DNA of 13,356 nucleotides from Methanomicrobiales archaeon (GTDB lineage: Archaea > Halobacteriota > Methanomicrobia > Methanomicrobiales > Methanoculleaceae), in contig JAAYND010000106.1 in the NCBI GenBank assembly GCA_012521035.1, positions 1-13,356 on the forward strand, written 5' to 3'. The notes under the pieces were generated by a model. The model saw only the letters and a list, made by a program, of their open reading frames with translations. It was not told where the DNA came from and ran no database searches. The position numbers were made by a program, and so were the translations under genes. Of this stretch, positions 1 to 5,932 are shown piece by piece (within the stretch, counting starts at the first letter, position 1; each line of letters opens with the position of its first letter).

Positions 1-112
1 GGCAAAGAGAACCATACTGGCCCCCCCACAGGGCTCCCGCGCAGGAGCGGGGGTTCTCGTGGCAAGAGCCCGGGCGGGGCGCAGGCGGAGAAAGTGACCC
101 CGAAAATACTCT

Positions 113-313
113 TCACCGGCATCTCGTCATGCACTGTTCTCCTATCTCCCCCACCCCGCCCGCGCACGCAAGATGAGTTACCGACAGCCGCTCTTCCTGA
201 TATTCCCTCGAATCCTCGATCAAGAACTCATCCAGATCGGCATGACCACATCTGAAGGCTGATACCTCCAGGTCCCTGGAAAGCGGTAAAAAACGGAGTG
301 CCGGGAGAGGCAT
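113..313 (-). pseudogene. Truncated GNAT-type acetyltransferase toxin (N-terminal stub)
   Basis: The first 38 or so residues, from an ATG four bases after the antitoxin stop, match the start of TA-type GNAT acetyltransferases. These open with a short strand (LRFLPLSRD), then a C-G-H/N-x-D-L-D-E-F-L motif (CGHADLDEFL), then a helix ending in a VTHLA strand. In the family this leads into the acetyl-CoA binding core, where such toxins acetylate aminoacyl-tRNA. Here the similarity stops at VTHLA near base 168 and about 18 unrelated residues follow before a TGA. The catalytic and CoA-binding parts are gone, so the protein cannot be an active enzyme. Family recognition is from memory of the motif; the truncation is seen directly. 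Confidence 0.62.
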
Positions 314-317
314 ATCT

Positions 318-464
318 TCACAGACGCTGATTTTGCGCTCTCTGCGCCGCAAACCGGATCAGTTTCCGCGCGTCGTCGGTATAGGTGGGCCTCTCCATGT
401 ACTCATGGAAACGCCGGGCATCTTCGCCCTCAAGGGTAAGCCCGAGTTCGATTGGTTTTGCCAT
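318..464 (-). CDS. Small antitoxin of a GNAT-type TA pair, 48 aa
   Basis: A 48-residue ORF starts at ATG 464 behind a strong ribosome binding site (GGAGGG, 468-473) and ends at TGA 318-320. It reads MAKPIELGLTLEGEDARRF and onwards, with the phrase FHEYMERPTYTD and a basic C-terminal helix. This resembles small archaeal antitoxins encoded just upstream of GNAT toxins, which bind and neutralise the enzyme and often repress their own promoter. The toxin starts four bases downstream, so the pair was an operon. The antitoxin is intact while its toxin is truncated, so it survives as an orphan. It is too short for many gene finders. Function is inferred from layout and sequence character. Confidence 0.6.
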   Translation of the reverse strand: MAKPIELGLTLEGEDARRFHEYMERPTYTDDARKLIRFAAQRAQNQRL

Positions 465-720
465 TGTCCCTCCACCTCTGAATATGACATAATACTCGCG
501 GCTACCTCAAATAGATTTCGTCAGGTTCCCGGGATGACTCTCTCCGGGCTCTCAATTACCCCGGAGATGCAGGGATCTCTGTTATCGATGTAGTCTCCAC
601 CGGTCTACGATGTATCCGCTCACAATCGCGGGAACCCTCATCGCGTAGCCATGAGAATACATCCTGCATTCCCGGAACTCATAACGAGATCGGCGGATGT
701 ATCCCTGGTTATAACGACTT
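465..720. other. Intergenic stretch without a recognised gene
   Basis: No reading frame here has convincing protein character on either strand. The minus strand near 480-500 is AT-rich (attatgtcatattc) and probably holds the promoter of the 48-aa antitoxin. The word GATGTATCC, or its reverse complement GGATACATC, occurs near 609 and 694, with a partial form (ATACATCC) near 657. This may be a decayed repeat beyond the TnpB remnant's end. Nothing else is supported. Confidence 0.4.
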
Positions 721-742
721 CTCCCCCGGTTGAAATCGGGAG
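721..742 (-). other. Imperfect palindrome at the right end of a TnpB element (omega-RNA 3' region)
   Basis: Just 13 bases past the tnpB remnant's stop, the minus strand reads CTCCCGATTTCAACCGGGGG followed by AG, an imperfect hairpin (CCCG pairing with CGGG around an AT-rich loop). IS605/IS1341-type elements carry such a subterminal palindrome after tnpB. It overlaps the 3' part of the guide (omega) RNA, and the bases after it would be the guide segment. The position and form fit that expectation. With the protein destroyed this is a remnant; identity is inferred from location and shape. Confidence 0.5.
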
Positions 743-755
743 CATCCAGGGTTTT

Positions 756-879
756 TCAGCCCAGAGATTGCAGCCCCAGTCTCATGACATTTATCGCTGC
801 GTTCTGGTCGCGGTCCATAATCAACCCACAGATGTGGACAGCGGTGAACTCGATCATGTACACACTCACTCAAATTTGC
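756..879 (-). pseudogene. tnpB: TnpB (IS605/IS1341 OrfB) C-terminal remnant
   Basis: The minus strand encodes the end of a TnpB RNA-guided nuclease. Reading right to left there is NLSECVHDRVHRCPH, then, after a one-base shift, CGLIMDRDQNAAINVMRLG and a closing LQSLG stop. The CPxCG half of the zinc ribbon and the MDRD-x-NAA motif with the last RuvC aspartate are diagnostic for the family. The shift falls inside the zinc-knuckle codons (around 830-834), so even this fragment is broken. Everything upstream, including the first RuvC aspartate and glutamate, is missing. Together with the hairpin at 721-742 this marks the right end of a dead transposon. Confidence 0.78.
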
Positions 880-1127
880 CTCCCGGGCTCATCCCTTTCT
901 GCCATGCCATAGATGCGAGCAAGATAGAGGCAGATCTCAGGTGGGTGCCGGAAGAGTCGTTTAAGACCGGCCTTCGAAAGACCGTTCAATGTCACCTGGA
1001 GAACCGGGCCGGGTGCGAGCGCGGCTCCTACCGGCGGGAGCGGCCGGGGGCCGGCCGCAGGGGTTGGTAGCTGGCGTATGCCGGTGATGTAAAAACCAGG
1101 CATGCTTATCCACCATGAAGCAGAACG
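880..1127. other. No recognised gene between the TnpB relic and the antitoxin
   Basis: On the minus strand this is where a toxin partner of the antitoxin ending at 1128 would be expected, but no frame gives a recognisable RelE, MazF or PIN sequence. A GC-rich inverted segment (CCGGCGGGAGCGGCCGGGGG, 1030-1049) lies within it. A 77-aa minus-strand frame spans much of the stretch, but its composition (proline, alanine and arginine rich) looks like translated GC-rich noise. Confidence 0.4.
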
Positions 1128-1313
1128 TCACAGATCTAACTCCACGAATTCGTCCCTTGCCATGATTTCCTCAATATCATCCGTGAGTCGCTGTTTCTTT
1201 ACCTTCTCCACCAGCCTCGCGAGAGTCTCGTCAAGCGTCTCGCCCGGGTGCCTGAGATCCAGGATCTGATTATAGGTCTCTTCCGATACGGGGATGTTTT
1301 CCGTAGCAGACAT
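1128..1313 (-). CDS. VapB-like antitoxin, 61 aa, orphan
   Basis: This 61-residue protein starts at ATG 1313 (MSATENIPVSEETYNQILDL) and ends in a hydrophobic-acidic tail (DEFVELDL). The form is that of a small archaeal antitoxin: a short beta-strand (ENIPVSEETY), a conserved RHPGETLDETLARL helix and a basic hinge before an acidic C-terminus. That order resembles the VapB/DUF7557-like group, which pairs with PIN-domain ribonucleases. No toxin follows downstream, so it is an orphan or its partner has been lost. The ATG at 1313 is preferred because upstream codons in the same frame run into the antisense of the repeated fragment at 1381-1438. Another ATG eight codons earlier is possible. Confidence 0.65.
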   Translation of the reverse strand: MSATENIPVSEETYNQILDLRHPGETLDETLARLVEKVKKQRLTDDIEEIMARDEFVELDL

Positions 1314-1380
1314 TGGATCATCCTCTGTGCTGATCATGGATATATTTTCTTCAACCAGGATGAAGAGGTAGCGGGCCGGT

Positions 1381-1438
1381 GAGGAGCGGCGGGGTTCAGC
1401 GATCAGTGCCGGCGCCGGCGGGGTCGTGGGCGGGGCCC
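1381..1438 (+). pseudogene. Fragment of the small coiled-coil/glycine-tail gene family
   Basis: About 58 bases are nearly identical to the 3' halves of the family genes near 5126-5190 and 12800-12850. The shared core is GGGTTCAGCGATCAG followed by the GCCGG-rich tail. In the family frame it encodes GEERRGSAISAGAGGVVGGA, the hinge plus the glycine-rich hydrophobic tail. The conserved N-terminal half is absent and the frame runs on into unrelated sequence, so this is a leftover piece from recombination or deletion. Confidence 0.65.
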
Positions 1439-1790
1439 CGTGTGAAGTCTTCCATGGTAAGCATTGCCACACCCTCATATTGCGGAGTCCCCCACGCCAC
1501 CGCCTTCTCGAACGGCATGACTGCCGACTGGTGGGTTGAACCGTTCGATCTGAGTGTGTCTCGATTGTGGTGCCGGCCCTTTACGACTTTGCGATGCAGT
1601 TTATCCTGGCGGATCCAGATTGAAGAGCCAGGGTTTGGAGGTTGTCTGGAACGCCGGGGTTTGTGCTGCCGGCGGTCGCGCCCGGGCTGGCCCCACGTCT
1701 ATGACCGAAACCCTGAAATCGGGCGCAACCTCATCCCGGAACGACCGCATGCATGGTCCGGGGTAGTTGATATGGGGTGGGAGGAGTAGC
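1439..1790. other. Stretch without a recognised gene
   Basis: Several overlapping frames are open on both strands, as expected for GC-rich DNA, but none has a protein motif, a consistent start signal or family resemblance I can name. A plus-strand frame from 1379 to 1789 is the longest but is rich in W, C and R, typical of a shadow frame. The segment may be decayed coding sequence; nothing more can be supported. Confidence 0.4.
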
Positions 1791-2477
1791 TCAAACCTGG
1801 ATGCCTGCCCGGGCAAGTGCATCCTTGATGGAGACGAGTTCTTTTCTCATCTCTGCGAATTCGTCGGCAAGGTGCTTTTTGGTATCGCTCCGAAGCCCGG
1901 TAATCTCTTCTTTCGTCTCTTTGCTGATCTGAAGATTTTCTTTTCCGATCTGAAGATTTTCTTTTCCGATCTGAAGGTTTTCTTTTCCGACCTGAAGGTT
2001 TTCTTTACCGACCTGAAGGTTTTCTTTACCGACCTGAAGGTTTTCTTTACCGACCTGAAGGTTTTCTTTACCGATCTGAAGGTTTTCTTTACCGACCTGA
2101 AGGTTTTCTTTACTGATCTGAAGGCTCTGGTCTAACTTCATATCCATGCTGTGCAGTACATTTCCGGCGTAATCTATCCGTTCGAATATCTCCTCTTGAA
2201 TGTCTCCCCGGATGATCTCAAAATCGGTGTACTCTCCTGTTGCTTCTTCCCATCTAACGGTGAACGATTTGACTGCAATGGGTCTTCGTATGATATTGAT
2301 CTCGTTGATGAGATCCCTGAGATCCTTTTCGCTCCCTTCTGCAATGATCTCGACCTCTCCGTTCTTGAGATTCATCACGTACCCCGAGATATTCCGTTCA
2401 AACGTCTCGTTGTACACATGCTCCCGGTACCCGACCCGCTGGACGCGCCCCCGTGCAGTGGCCACAAATCGTTTCAT
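1791..2477 (-). CDS. Acylphosphatase domain fused to heptapeptide-repeat C-terminus, 228 aa
   Basis: Residues 1-91 are an acylphosphatase fold. The phosphate-binding loop GRVQRVGYREH (10-20) holds the catalytic arginine R18, and YVMNLKNGEVEIIAEG (33-48) holds the catalytic asparagine N36. Acylphosphatases hydrolyse carboxyl-phosphate bonds in the cytoplasm and are usually about 90-100 aa. One deviation is Q-R-V-G-Y-R where the family normally has Q-G-V-G-F-R. A linker (92-118) leads into ten copies of the heptad LQ(V/I)(G/S)KEN (119-188), then a charged helical tail (TKEEITGLRSDTKKHL, then ADEFAEMRKELVSIKDALAR). The tail looks like a coiled coil, so the protein may oligomerise. ATG 2477 is close behind a TATA box, suggesting a near-leaderless transcript. 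It appears monocistronic. The domain call is firm; the role of the repeats is unknown. Confidence 0.88.
   Translation of the reverse strand: MKRFVATARGRVQRVGYREHVYNETFERNISGYVMNLKNGEVEIIAEGSEKDLRDLINEINIIRRPIAVKSFTVRWEEATGEYTDFEIIRGDIQEEIFERIDYAGNVLHSMDMKLDQSLQISKENLQVGKENLQIGKENLQVGKENLQVGKENLQVGKENLQVGKENLQIGKENLQIGKENLQISKETKEEITGLRSDTKKHLADEFAEMRKELVSIKDALARAGIQV
1914..2123 (-). repeat. Ten 21-bp tandem repeats inside the acylphosphatase fusion gene
   Basis: Ten head-to-tail 21-base units encode LQxxKEN. On the plus strand the unit reads GACCTGAAGGTTTTCTTTAC plus C, with scattered changes (gat/gac, att/gtt, tttt/ttta). Central units are identical and edge units more divergent, the usual result of replication slippage or unequal crossover. 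Each unit is exactly seven codons, so copy-number changes keep the frame. The plus-strand complement is also open (DLKVFFT repeats), a by-product of the periodicity. Confidence 0.95.
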
Positions 2478-2499
2478 TACATTTCACTCTGTATGGTAG

Positions 2500-2510
2500 G
2501 GATAAATAGT
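2500..2510 (-). promoter_or_regulatory. TATA box of the acylphosphatase-repeat gene
   Basis: On the minus strand ACTATTTATC lies about 23-33 bases before the ATG at 2477. Archaeal TATA boxes are centred about 25-27 bases before the transcript start, so transcription would begin at or next to the ATG. There is no clear ribosome binding site, which fits a leaderless or near-leaderless message. Confidence 0.5.
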
Positions 2511-2627
2511 TTCTCCGGACCTGCACTTCGCCCGGCAAACCCCTCTTTCGATCCTGATCTGCACCACAAACGGGGGGTGCCAGAAGACAGAGTACCAACC
2601 TTGAAGACCAACCAGAGGCGCCATACA

Positions 2628-3442
2628 ATGGTCGAGAACCTCGCAACGCTTATCAGGAGAGACGGCCCGATCTGACGGATCGGCGTCATCGGGGTGGGTT
2701 ATGCTGGCATCCCGGCGGCGGCGCTCTTTCGTGTATATGCTGCACGTTGGATATCTCTACAGGATTGCGATGCTCAACCGTGGGGAGTCGCCGCTCAAGG
2801 ACGAGGGGTTACTGATAGAGGTCGCCAGCGCCGGGGAGTTCTCCTGCACCGCCGATTTCTCGAAGATCGCGGAGTGCGATGCGGCGTCCCTCGCGATCCA
2901 GGCGCCTTTTCTTGGCAAGCAGGATCTCCTCCCGGACTTCACACCGCTCATCAAGGGGCGCCGGAACGCCGGGCGGTACCTCATGTCCGGGACGCTCGTC
3001 GTCCTCGGGTCAACGATCACCCCCGGCACGACCGCCGGCATGGCCCGGGGAGATCTTAGAAGCAGAGTCGGGGCTCATCGCCGGGGAGGACTTCGCCCTC
3101 GCGCACGCCCCCGGGCGGGTGGTGGTCGGCTGGTTGTTCCGGAATATCCAGGGGCACGACCGGGTCTCATCGGCGGGATCGACGAGGTCAGCACGGCGCA
3201 GGTGGTGGAGCTCTACGCGCCGGTCCTCATGGCCGGCACGGTCATCACGATGATTGCGGCCGCGGCCGAGGTGACGAAGACCACTGAGAACATCTTCCGT
3301 GACCTCCAGATCGCGGCGGTGAACCAGCTCGCCTTCTCCTGTGAGGCAATGGGGATCAACGCTTACGCTTGTCCGGGCCGGGGTGGCGTCGCTCAAGGGC
3401 GAGGGGATCGCACGCGCCATCCTCTGACCGGGGGCCGGCGCC
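2628..3442 (+). pseudogene. wecC: UDP-N-acetyl-D-mannosamine dehydrogenase, multiply disrupted
   Basis: Joined across frames, the sequence matches the UDP-glucose/GDP-mannose dehydrogenase family that oxidises UDP-ManNAc to its uronate for surface polysaccharide. Recognisable parts are an N-terminus (MVENLATLIRRDGPI), the NAD-binding GVIGVGYAGIPAAALF, IAMLNRGESPLK, DLLPDFTPLIKG, STITPGTTAGMAR, EDFALAHAP, GGIDEVSTAQVVELYAPVL, AAEVTKTTENIFRDLQIAAVNQLA and VRAGVASLKGEG. Lesions seen are a TGA at 2673-2675, a shift with lost codons near 2730, an extra G near 3046-3049, further shifts near 3160 and 3370, and a TGA at 3425-3427 where the family has the W of WPGAG. The sequence stops after PGAG, so the active-site cysteine region and UDP-binding domain are gone. 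The end abuts a reversed orc1 stub. Confidence 0.85.
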
Positions 3443-3561
3443 CTGGAGGAGGAAGGCGAGTTCCTGGCGTCGCGGTGGTGGAGGTGGTCGGGCATGTAGG
3501 CGAAGTCAAAGACGTCGGGATCTCTGAAGAGGGTCTGGTCGGAGCGGAGAAGGCGTTTCAT
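3436..3561 (-). pseudogene. Orc1/Cdc6 replication initiator, N-terminal stub (copy 1)
   Basis: From ATG 3561 the minus strand reads MKRLLRSDQTLFRDPDVF, then DFAYMPDHLHHRDA, and after a small deletion in another frame QELAFLLQGA. This is the start of archaeal Orc1/Cdc6 proteins, with the SDQTLFRDPxVFxFxYxPxxxxHRDAQ signature just ahead of the AAA+ domain. These proteins bind origin recognition boxes and load the MCM helicase. The stub ends at the wecC relic junction near 3440, so the Walker motifs and winged helix are absent. It shares its first codons and upstream leader with the second stub at 11357-11473. Confidence 0.8.
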
Positions 3562-3674
3562 AGGAGAGACTGGAGAAGAGGTAGTAGATAACGAGGAGCC
3601 GTGCGCGGGTTGAAAGTGAAGGGGGACACGGAGGCCGTATCTGCAGGTTCCCGGCAGAATGTTGGGACGGGACG

Positions 3675-4010
3675 TTACTTCGCCTGCAGGATCTCGACGA
3701 TTCGATCGATAACCGACGTGACGACCGGGTCGTTGAGATGGCCGGCCTGGTAGAGGATCAGGTCGACACTGGCAGAAAAGAGCCGGTTTGGCCGGATGTT
3801 GCTCGGTTTGTGGAGCGTCCCCTCTGCAAAGTCGAGTTCAGTAATACCGACGGCGTAGCGATCCCGAACCTGCTGACTCGTGATTTGACAAAGGATGACA
3901 TCGTCCCCGCCGGGTGCCGCAACGACAAGGGCTGGACGCCGCTTCACGGTTGAGAGATCAGAGAAAGGAAACGGTACAACGACAACATCACCCTTTACAA
4001 ATCGCTCCAC
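3675..4010 (-). CDS. MazF/PemK-family toxin endoribonuclease, 111 aa
   Basis: The sequence has the MazF/PemK fold: the opening GDVVVVPFPFSDLSTVKRRP, then PALVVAA, CQITSQ, and the strand-loop SNIRPNRLFS (70-79). A C-terminal helix closes with VIDRIVEILQAK. Family members cut single-stranded mRNA, with an early arginine and a serine/threonine after CQIT in the active site; R24-R25 and T44-S45 sit there. The length of 111 aa is normal. It starts 16 bases inside the 3' end of the antitoxin gene at 3995-4192, so the two are translationally coupled. All expected core motifs are present and the frame is unbroken, so the toxin may be functional. The target sequence cannot be told. Confidence 0.9.
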   Translation of the reverse strand: MERFVKGDVVVVPFPFSDLSTVKRRPALVVAAPGGDDVILCQITSQQVRDRYAVGITELDFAEGTLHKPSNIRPNRLFSASVDLILYQAGHLNDPVVTSVIDRIVEILQAK

Positions 4011-4192
4011 GCCTCTTCCTCTTCGGGCCGGAGCCAGTCTTTCCGGAGCACGGGTTCGCTTGCGAGGGCGGTGTCCGGGGCGGCCTTCCTGCGCCGGGAC
4101 TTGAGGAACCGGATGAAATCGAGCACCTCACCGTATGTCCGGGGCGGCAGGTCGTCGAGCTCACTGATGATCTCCTCTTTTCCCTGAGTCAT
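3995..4192 (-). CDS. DUF2281-like antitoxin of the MazF pair, 65 aa
   Basis: This 65-aa protein begins at ATG 4192 behind the ribosome binding site GAGGTGAG (4199-4206). It contains the helix ELDDLPPRTYGEVLDFIRFL, typical of DUF2281-type antitoxins, a basic hinge KSRRRK, and an acidic tryptophan-containing tail (LRPEEEEAWSDL) of the sort that wraps the toxin's active site. It overlaps the MazF start by 16 bases. Antitoxins of this kind usually repress their own operon, and AT-rich DNA at 4220-4260 is a likely promoter/operator region. The fold assignment is from motif memory; the operon layout is direct. Confidence 0.82.
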   Translation of the reverse strand: MTQGKEEIISELDDLPPRTYGEVLDFIRFLKSRRRKAAPDTALASEPVLRKDWLRPEEEEAWSDL

Positions 4193-4266
4193 GACAGCCT
4201 CACCTCTGCGGTATATGATCTCTGGTGCTTCAATCTACATATCTCTATCTAAAGAAAGGTTATTTA

Positions 4267-4287
4267 CCGGGGCGTCGATCGCCCCGG
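4267..4287. terminator. Perfect GC-rich hairpin
   Basis: CCGGGGCG-TCGAT-CGCCCCGG is an 8-bp perfect stem with a 5-base loop. It lies between the terminator of the broken gene at 4327-4805 and the promoter region of the MazF pair. No long U tract follows on either strand. It could back up the first terminator or be a protein-binding palindrome. Confidence 0.4.
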
Positions 4288-4290
4288 CAC

Positions 4291-4326
4291 TGAGAAAAAT
4301 TGAGTGGGGAACTTCCGTTCCCCACT
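4291..4326 (-). terminator. Intrinsic-type terminator of the broken gene at 4327-4805
   Basis: Directly after the TGA at 4327-4329 the minus strand forms AGTGGGGAAC-GGAA-GTTCCCCACT, a perfect 10-bp stem with a 4-base loop (4303-4326), followed by CAATTTTTCTCA. The stem plus five-T run fits an archaeal terminator, for which the T tract matters most. It does not touch coding sequence. Confidence 0.7.
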
Positions 4327-4805
4327 TCACCCCAGCGCGGGCACAGCGTCGGCCCAGGTCTCGACGGCGGTCTTGATCGCGTCGTCCTGGTAGGACGAGA
4401 TCCGGACGGTCTTCCGGGTGAAGGTGACGTAGTAGTCGTCCCCGGACGGGTTGTGGCACTTGAGCTGGCAGTAGCAGGTCTACTTCGCGGGGTCGCGGAA
4501 GGCTTCGCCGGCCATCGCGGTGTTCGCGAGGGCTTCCGTCGCGTTCGCGTTGAACGCGGCGATCGTCGGGGACTGGAGCGAGACCGTCCCGACCTTCTTG
4601 CCGGCGTTGCTGAAGTTCACTCATCAAGGTGTAGTGCTCCCGGTGCCGGCATCTCAACACCGTCTTTGACGTACCCGATGCAGTCGAAGGGGTTGTCATC
4701 GATGATGCTCTCGATGATGGTGTTGAATGCCTCTACGTTCGGGATCGGGATAGCGAGATCCCGGATCGCCGTTTTGTTCACGGTTTTTTCTACAAAGTCT
4801 GCCAT
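4327..4805 (-). pseudogene. Unknown conserved protein, ~159 codons, two frameshifts and an in-frame TAG
   Basis: Three frames join into one protein-like sequence. Part 1 from ATG 4805 begins MADFVEKTVNKTAIRDL and runs through IPNVEAFNTIIESI and NPFDCIGYVKDGVEMP. A short second frame gives REHYTLM. The third gives VNFSNAGKKVGTVSLQSPTI and AAFNANATEAL, then a TAG at 4480-4482, then CQLKCHNPSGDDYYVTFTRK and ISSYQDDAIKTAVETWADAV. The AFN phrase occurs in both halves (NVEAFNTIIESI, TIAAFNANATEAL), suggesting an internal duplication. Beta-rich composition with paired cysteines could mean a structural or surface protein, but there is no signal peptide. I recognise the style from Methanomicrobiales genomes but know no function. 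A TATA box upstream and a strong terminator show it was a single-gene unit. Confidence 0.6.
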
Positions 4806-4848
4806 GGGTTTTTCTTCTGCGCCTGCCGGTTCCCGGAAATGTGACAGA

Positions 4849-4860
4849 CAATTATAAGGT
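4849..4860 (-). promoter_or_regulatory. TATA box of the gene at 4327-4805
   Basis: On the minus strand ACCTTATAATTG lies about 45-55 bases before ATG 4805, inside the divergent intergenic space shared with the coiled-coil gene on the plus strand. It is a good archaeal TATA element in GC-rich surroundings. The leader would be about 20-30 bases. Confidence 0.45.
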
Positions 4861-4971
4861 ATGTGCCGGGGGATATGAGTCTGATTTTATCAGGGAGGTC
4901 AATTTAGGCTCTGATTCGTGAATATAGGCGTTACGGTCAGCCTTTTTGTGATTGACGATCTATCTATCATC

Positions 4972-5226
4972 ATGATGGCCGGCGAGAAGACCACCCGGGA
5001 GCTCATATACGAGACGAACCGGGATGTGAAGTGGATCTGCAAGACGTTGCAGCGGATGGAGGCGCGGGATGAGGACTTCGAGGGCCGGCTCCGGGCGCTG
5101 GAGGGGTGGCGGGCGGAGAAGGCGGGGTTCAGCGATCAGCGCCGGGGCCGGCGGGGTCGTGGGTGGGGCGGTGGCGGTGATTCTCCGGGTGATCGGCGGG
5201 GGGTAGAGGGCCACGCCGCGTTGTAA
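4972..5226 (+). pseudogene. Small coiled-coil/glycine-tail family protein, copy 2, frameshifted tail
   Basis: The N-terminal half is well preserved: (M)MAGEKTTRELIYETNRDV, then KWICKTLQRMEARDEDFEGR and LRALEGWRAEKAG, an amphipathic charged helix suited to a coiled coil. At about 5120-5127 a deletion relative to copy 3 (12648-12881) shifts the frame. The protein therefore continues as an arginine-glycine tail ending at 5226 instead of the family's GSAISAGAGGVV tail. The proper tail (ending GGG then TAG at 5204-5206) is still readable in another frame. The tail resembles a short membrane-spanning or membrane-associated segment, so the layout recalls XhlA/holin-like small proteins, but no function is known. 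The conserved upstream bases (AATATAnnCGTTACnGTCAG) make GTG 4918 an alternative start. Confidence 0.6.
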
Positions 5227-5328
5227 TGGCAAAAAGGCTTTTTGGACCATGGTGAAGAAATCTAGATCGGTATGTTCATATAGCTAAAATATGACCATTG
5301 ACACAACGACTGTATACTCACCACACTC

Positions 5329-5337
5329 TATAAATAT
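5329..5337 (+). promoter_or_regulatory. TATA box of the YwgA-HD operon
   Basis: TATAAATAT at 5329-5337 is the best TATA element in the window. A transcript would start near 5356-5362. GGAG at 5367-5370 is nine bases before ATG 5380 and decides that start. An ATG at 5356, in the same frame, gives only six codons before TGA and could be a tiny leader ORF or chance. Confidence 0.65.
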
Positions 5338-5379
5338 GGCACCTACGATTACGCAATGAACCTACTGGAGACTTGATGT

Positions 5380-5928
5380 ATGGATGAATTTGACGGCGTT
5401 CTCGCAATGCTGAATGCGGCAGGGGGTCGGATCCCGGGCCGAACGACGATCCAGAAACTGGGATATTTCGCAACGCTCCCGGATGCCATCAGGGCGCACT
5501 ACCGCCCGCACTATTATGGGCCCTACAGCGCAGACATTGCCGGCGCGATCCAGACCCTGATCTCCTATGGTTTTATTGAGGAGAGATTGGAGACGTCTGT
5601 CGCTCCCGAATCCGCAGCGACACCTGACTGGAAGCGCTACACCTACAGCCTCACCACAGATGGCGAGAGATTGGTTCAGAGATTGGAAAAGGAGCACGCC
5701 TCAGAGTTCAGGGAGATAGAAGAGATCGTCAGCATCTGCAGGGATACCGCGAATCTTGACTCCAAGACCCTCTCCTGGGCCGCAAAGATCCACTATATTC
5801 AGGCGTTGGAGAAGAAGGATATGTCGCACAGCGAGATCCGGGAGACTGCCAGAACCTTGAACTGGGATCTCACAGAGGATCAGATCGAGAGAGGGGTGAA
5901 CCTCCTCAAAAACCTTCAAATTTCGTGA
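5380..5928 (+). CDS. YwgA-like winged-helix-type protein, 182 aa
   Basis: The first half carries the signature TTIQKLGYFATL (22-33), then HYRPHYYGPYSADI (40-53), a short gap and a helix AIQTLISYGFIEERLE. The pairing of QKLxYF with HYYGPYS is typical of YwgA proteins and similar in style to the Panacea/SocA-type domain of toxin-neutralising proteins. The second half (residues 90-182) is helical and charged, with a possible second helix-turn-helix. The Bacillus family protein is about 166 aa, so the length is normal. The stop is four bases before the HD phosphohydrolase gene, showing one operon. YwgA is of unknown function; it may be a regulator or partner of the HD enzyme. The similarity to Panacea is an inference from motif shape. 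Confidence 0.75.
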   Translation: MDEFDGVLAMLNAAGGRIPGRTTIQKLGYFATLPDAIRAHYRPHYYGPYSADIAGAIQTLISYGFIEERLETSVAPESAATPDWKRYTYSLTTDGERLVQRLEKEHASEFREIEEIVSICRDTANLDSKTLSWAAKIHYIQALEKKDMSHSEIRETARTLNWDLTEDQIERGVNLLKNLQIS

Positions 5929-5932
5929 TCAG

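Noticed and set aside
31..71. GGGCTC...GAGCCC inverted repeat as a terminator
   Set aside because: Only six paired bases around a 29-base loop, with no T tract; too weak to support.
651..1070. Plus-strand 139-aa frame
   Set aside because: It is antisense to the TnpB remnant, which has clear family motifs; the plus-strand translation does not.
1914..2123. CRISPR array
   Set aside because: The 21-bp units are contiguous with no unique spacers and lie in frame within a protein gene.
1767..2135. Plus-strand frame rich in DLKVFFT repeats
   Set aside because: It is the complement of the 21-bp repeats in the acylphosphatase fusion gene; periodic DNA keeps several frames open. It lacks a ribosome binding site and family character.
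2673..3427. TGA codons in wecC as selenocysteine
   Set aside because: The positions correspond to non-cysteine sites (one is the tryptophan of WPGAG), and several frameshifts accompany them; no SECIS-like hairpin was noted.
4235..4699. Minus-strand 154-aa frame
   Set aside because: It holds only the short REHYTLM piece of the broken gene and then an arginine-rich wrong-frame translation running through the terminator.
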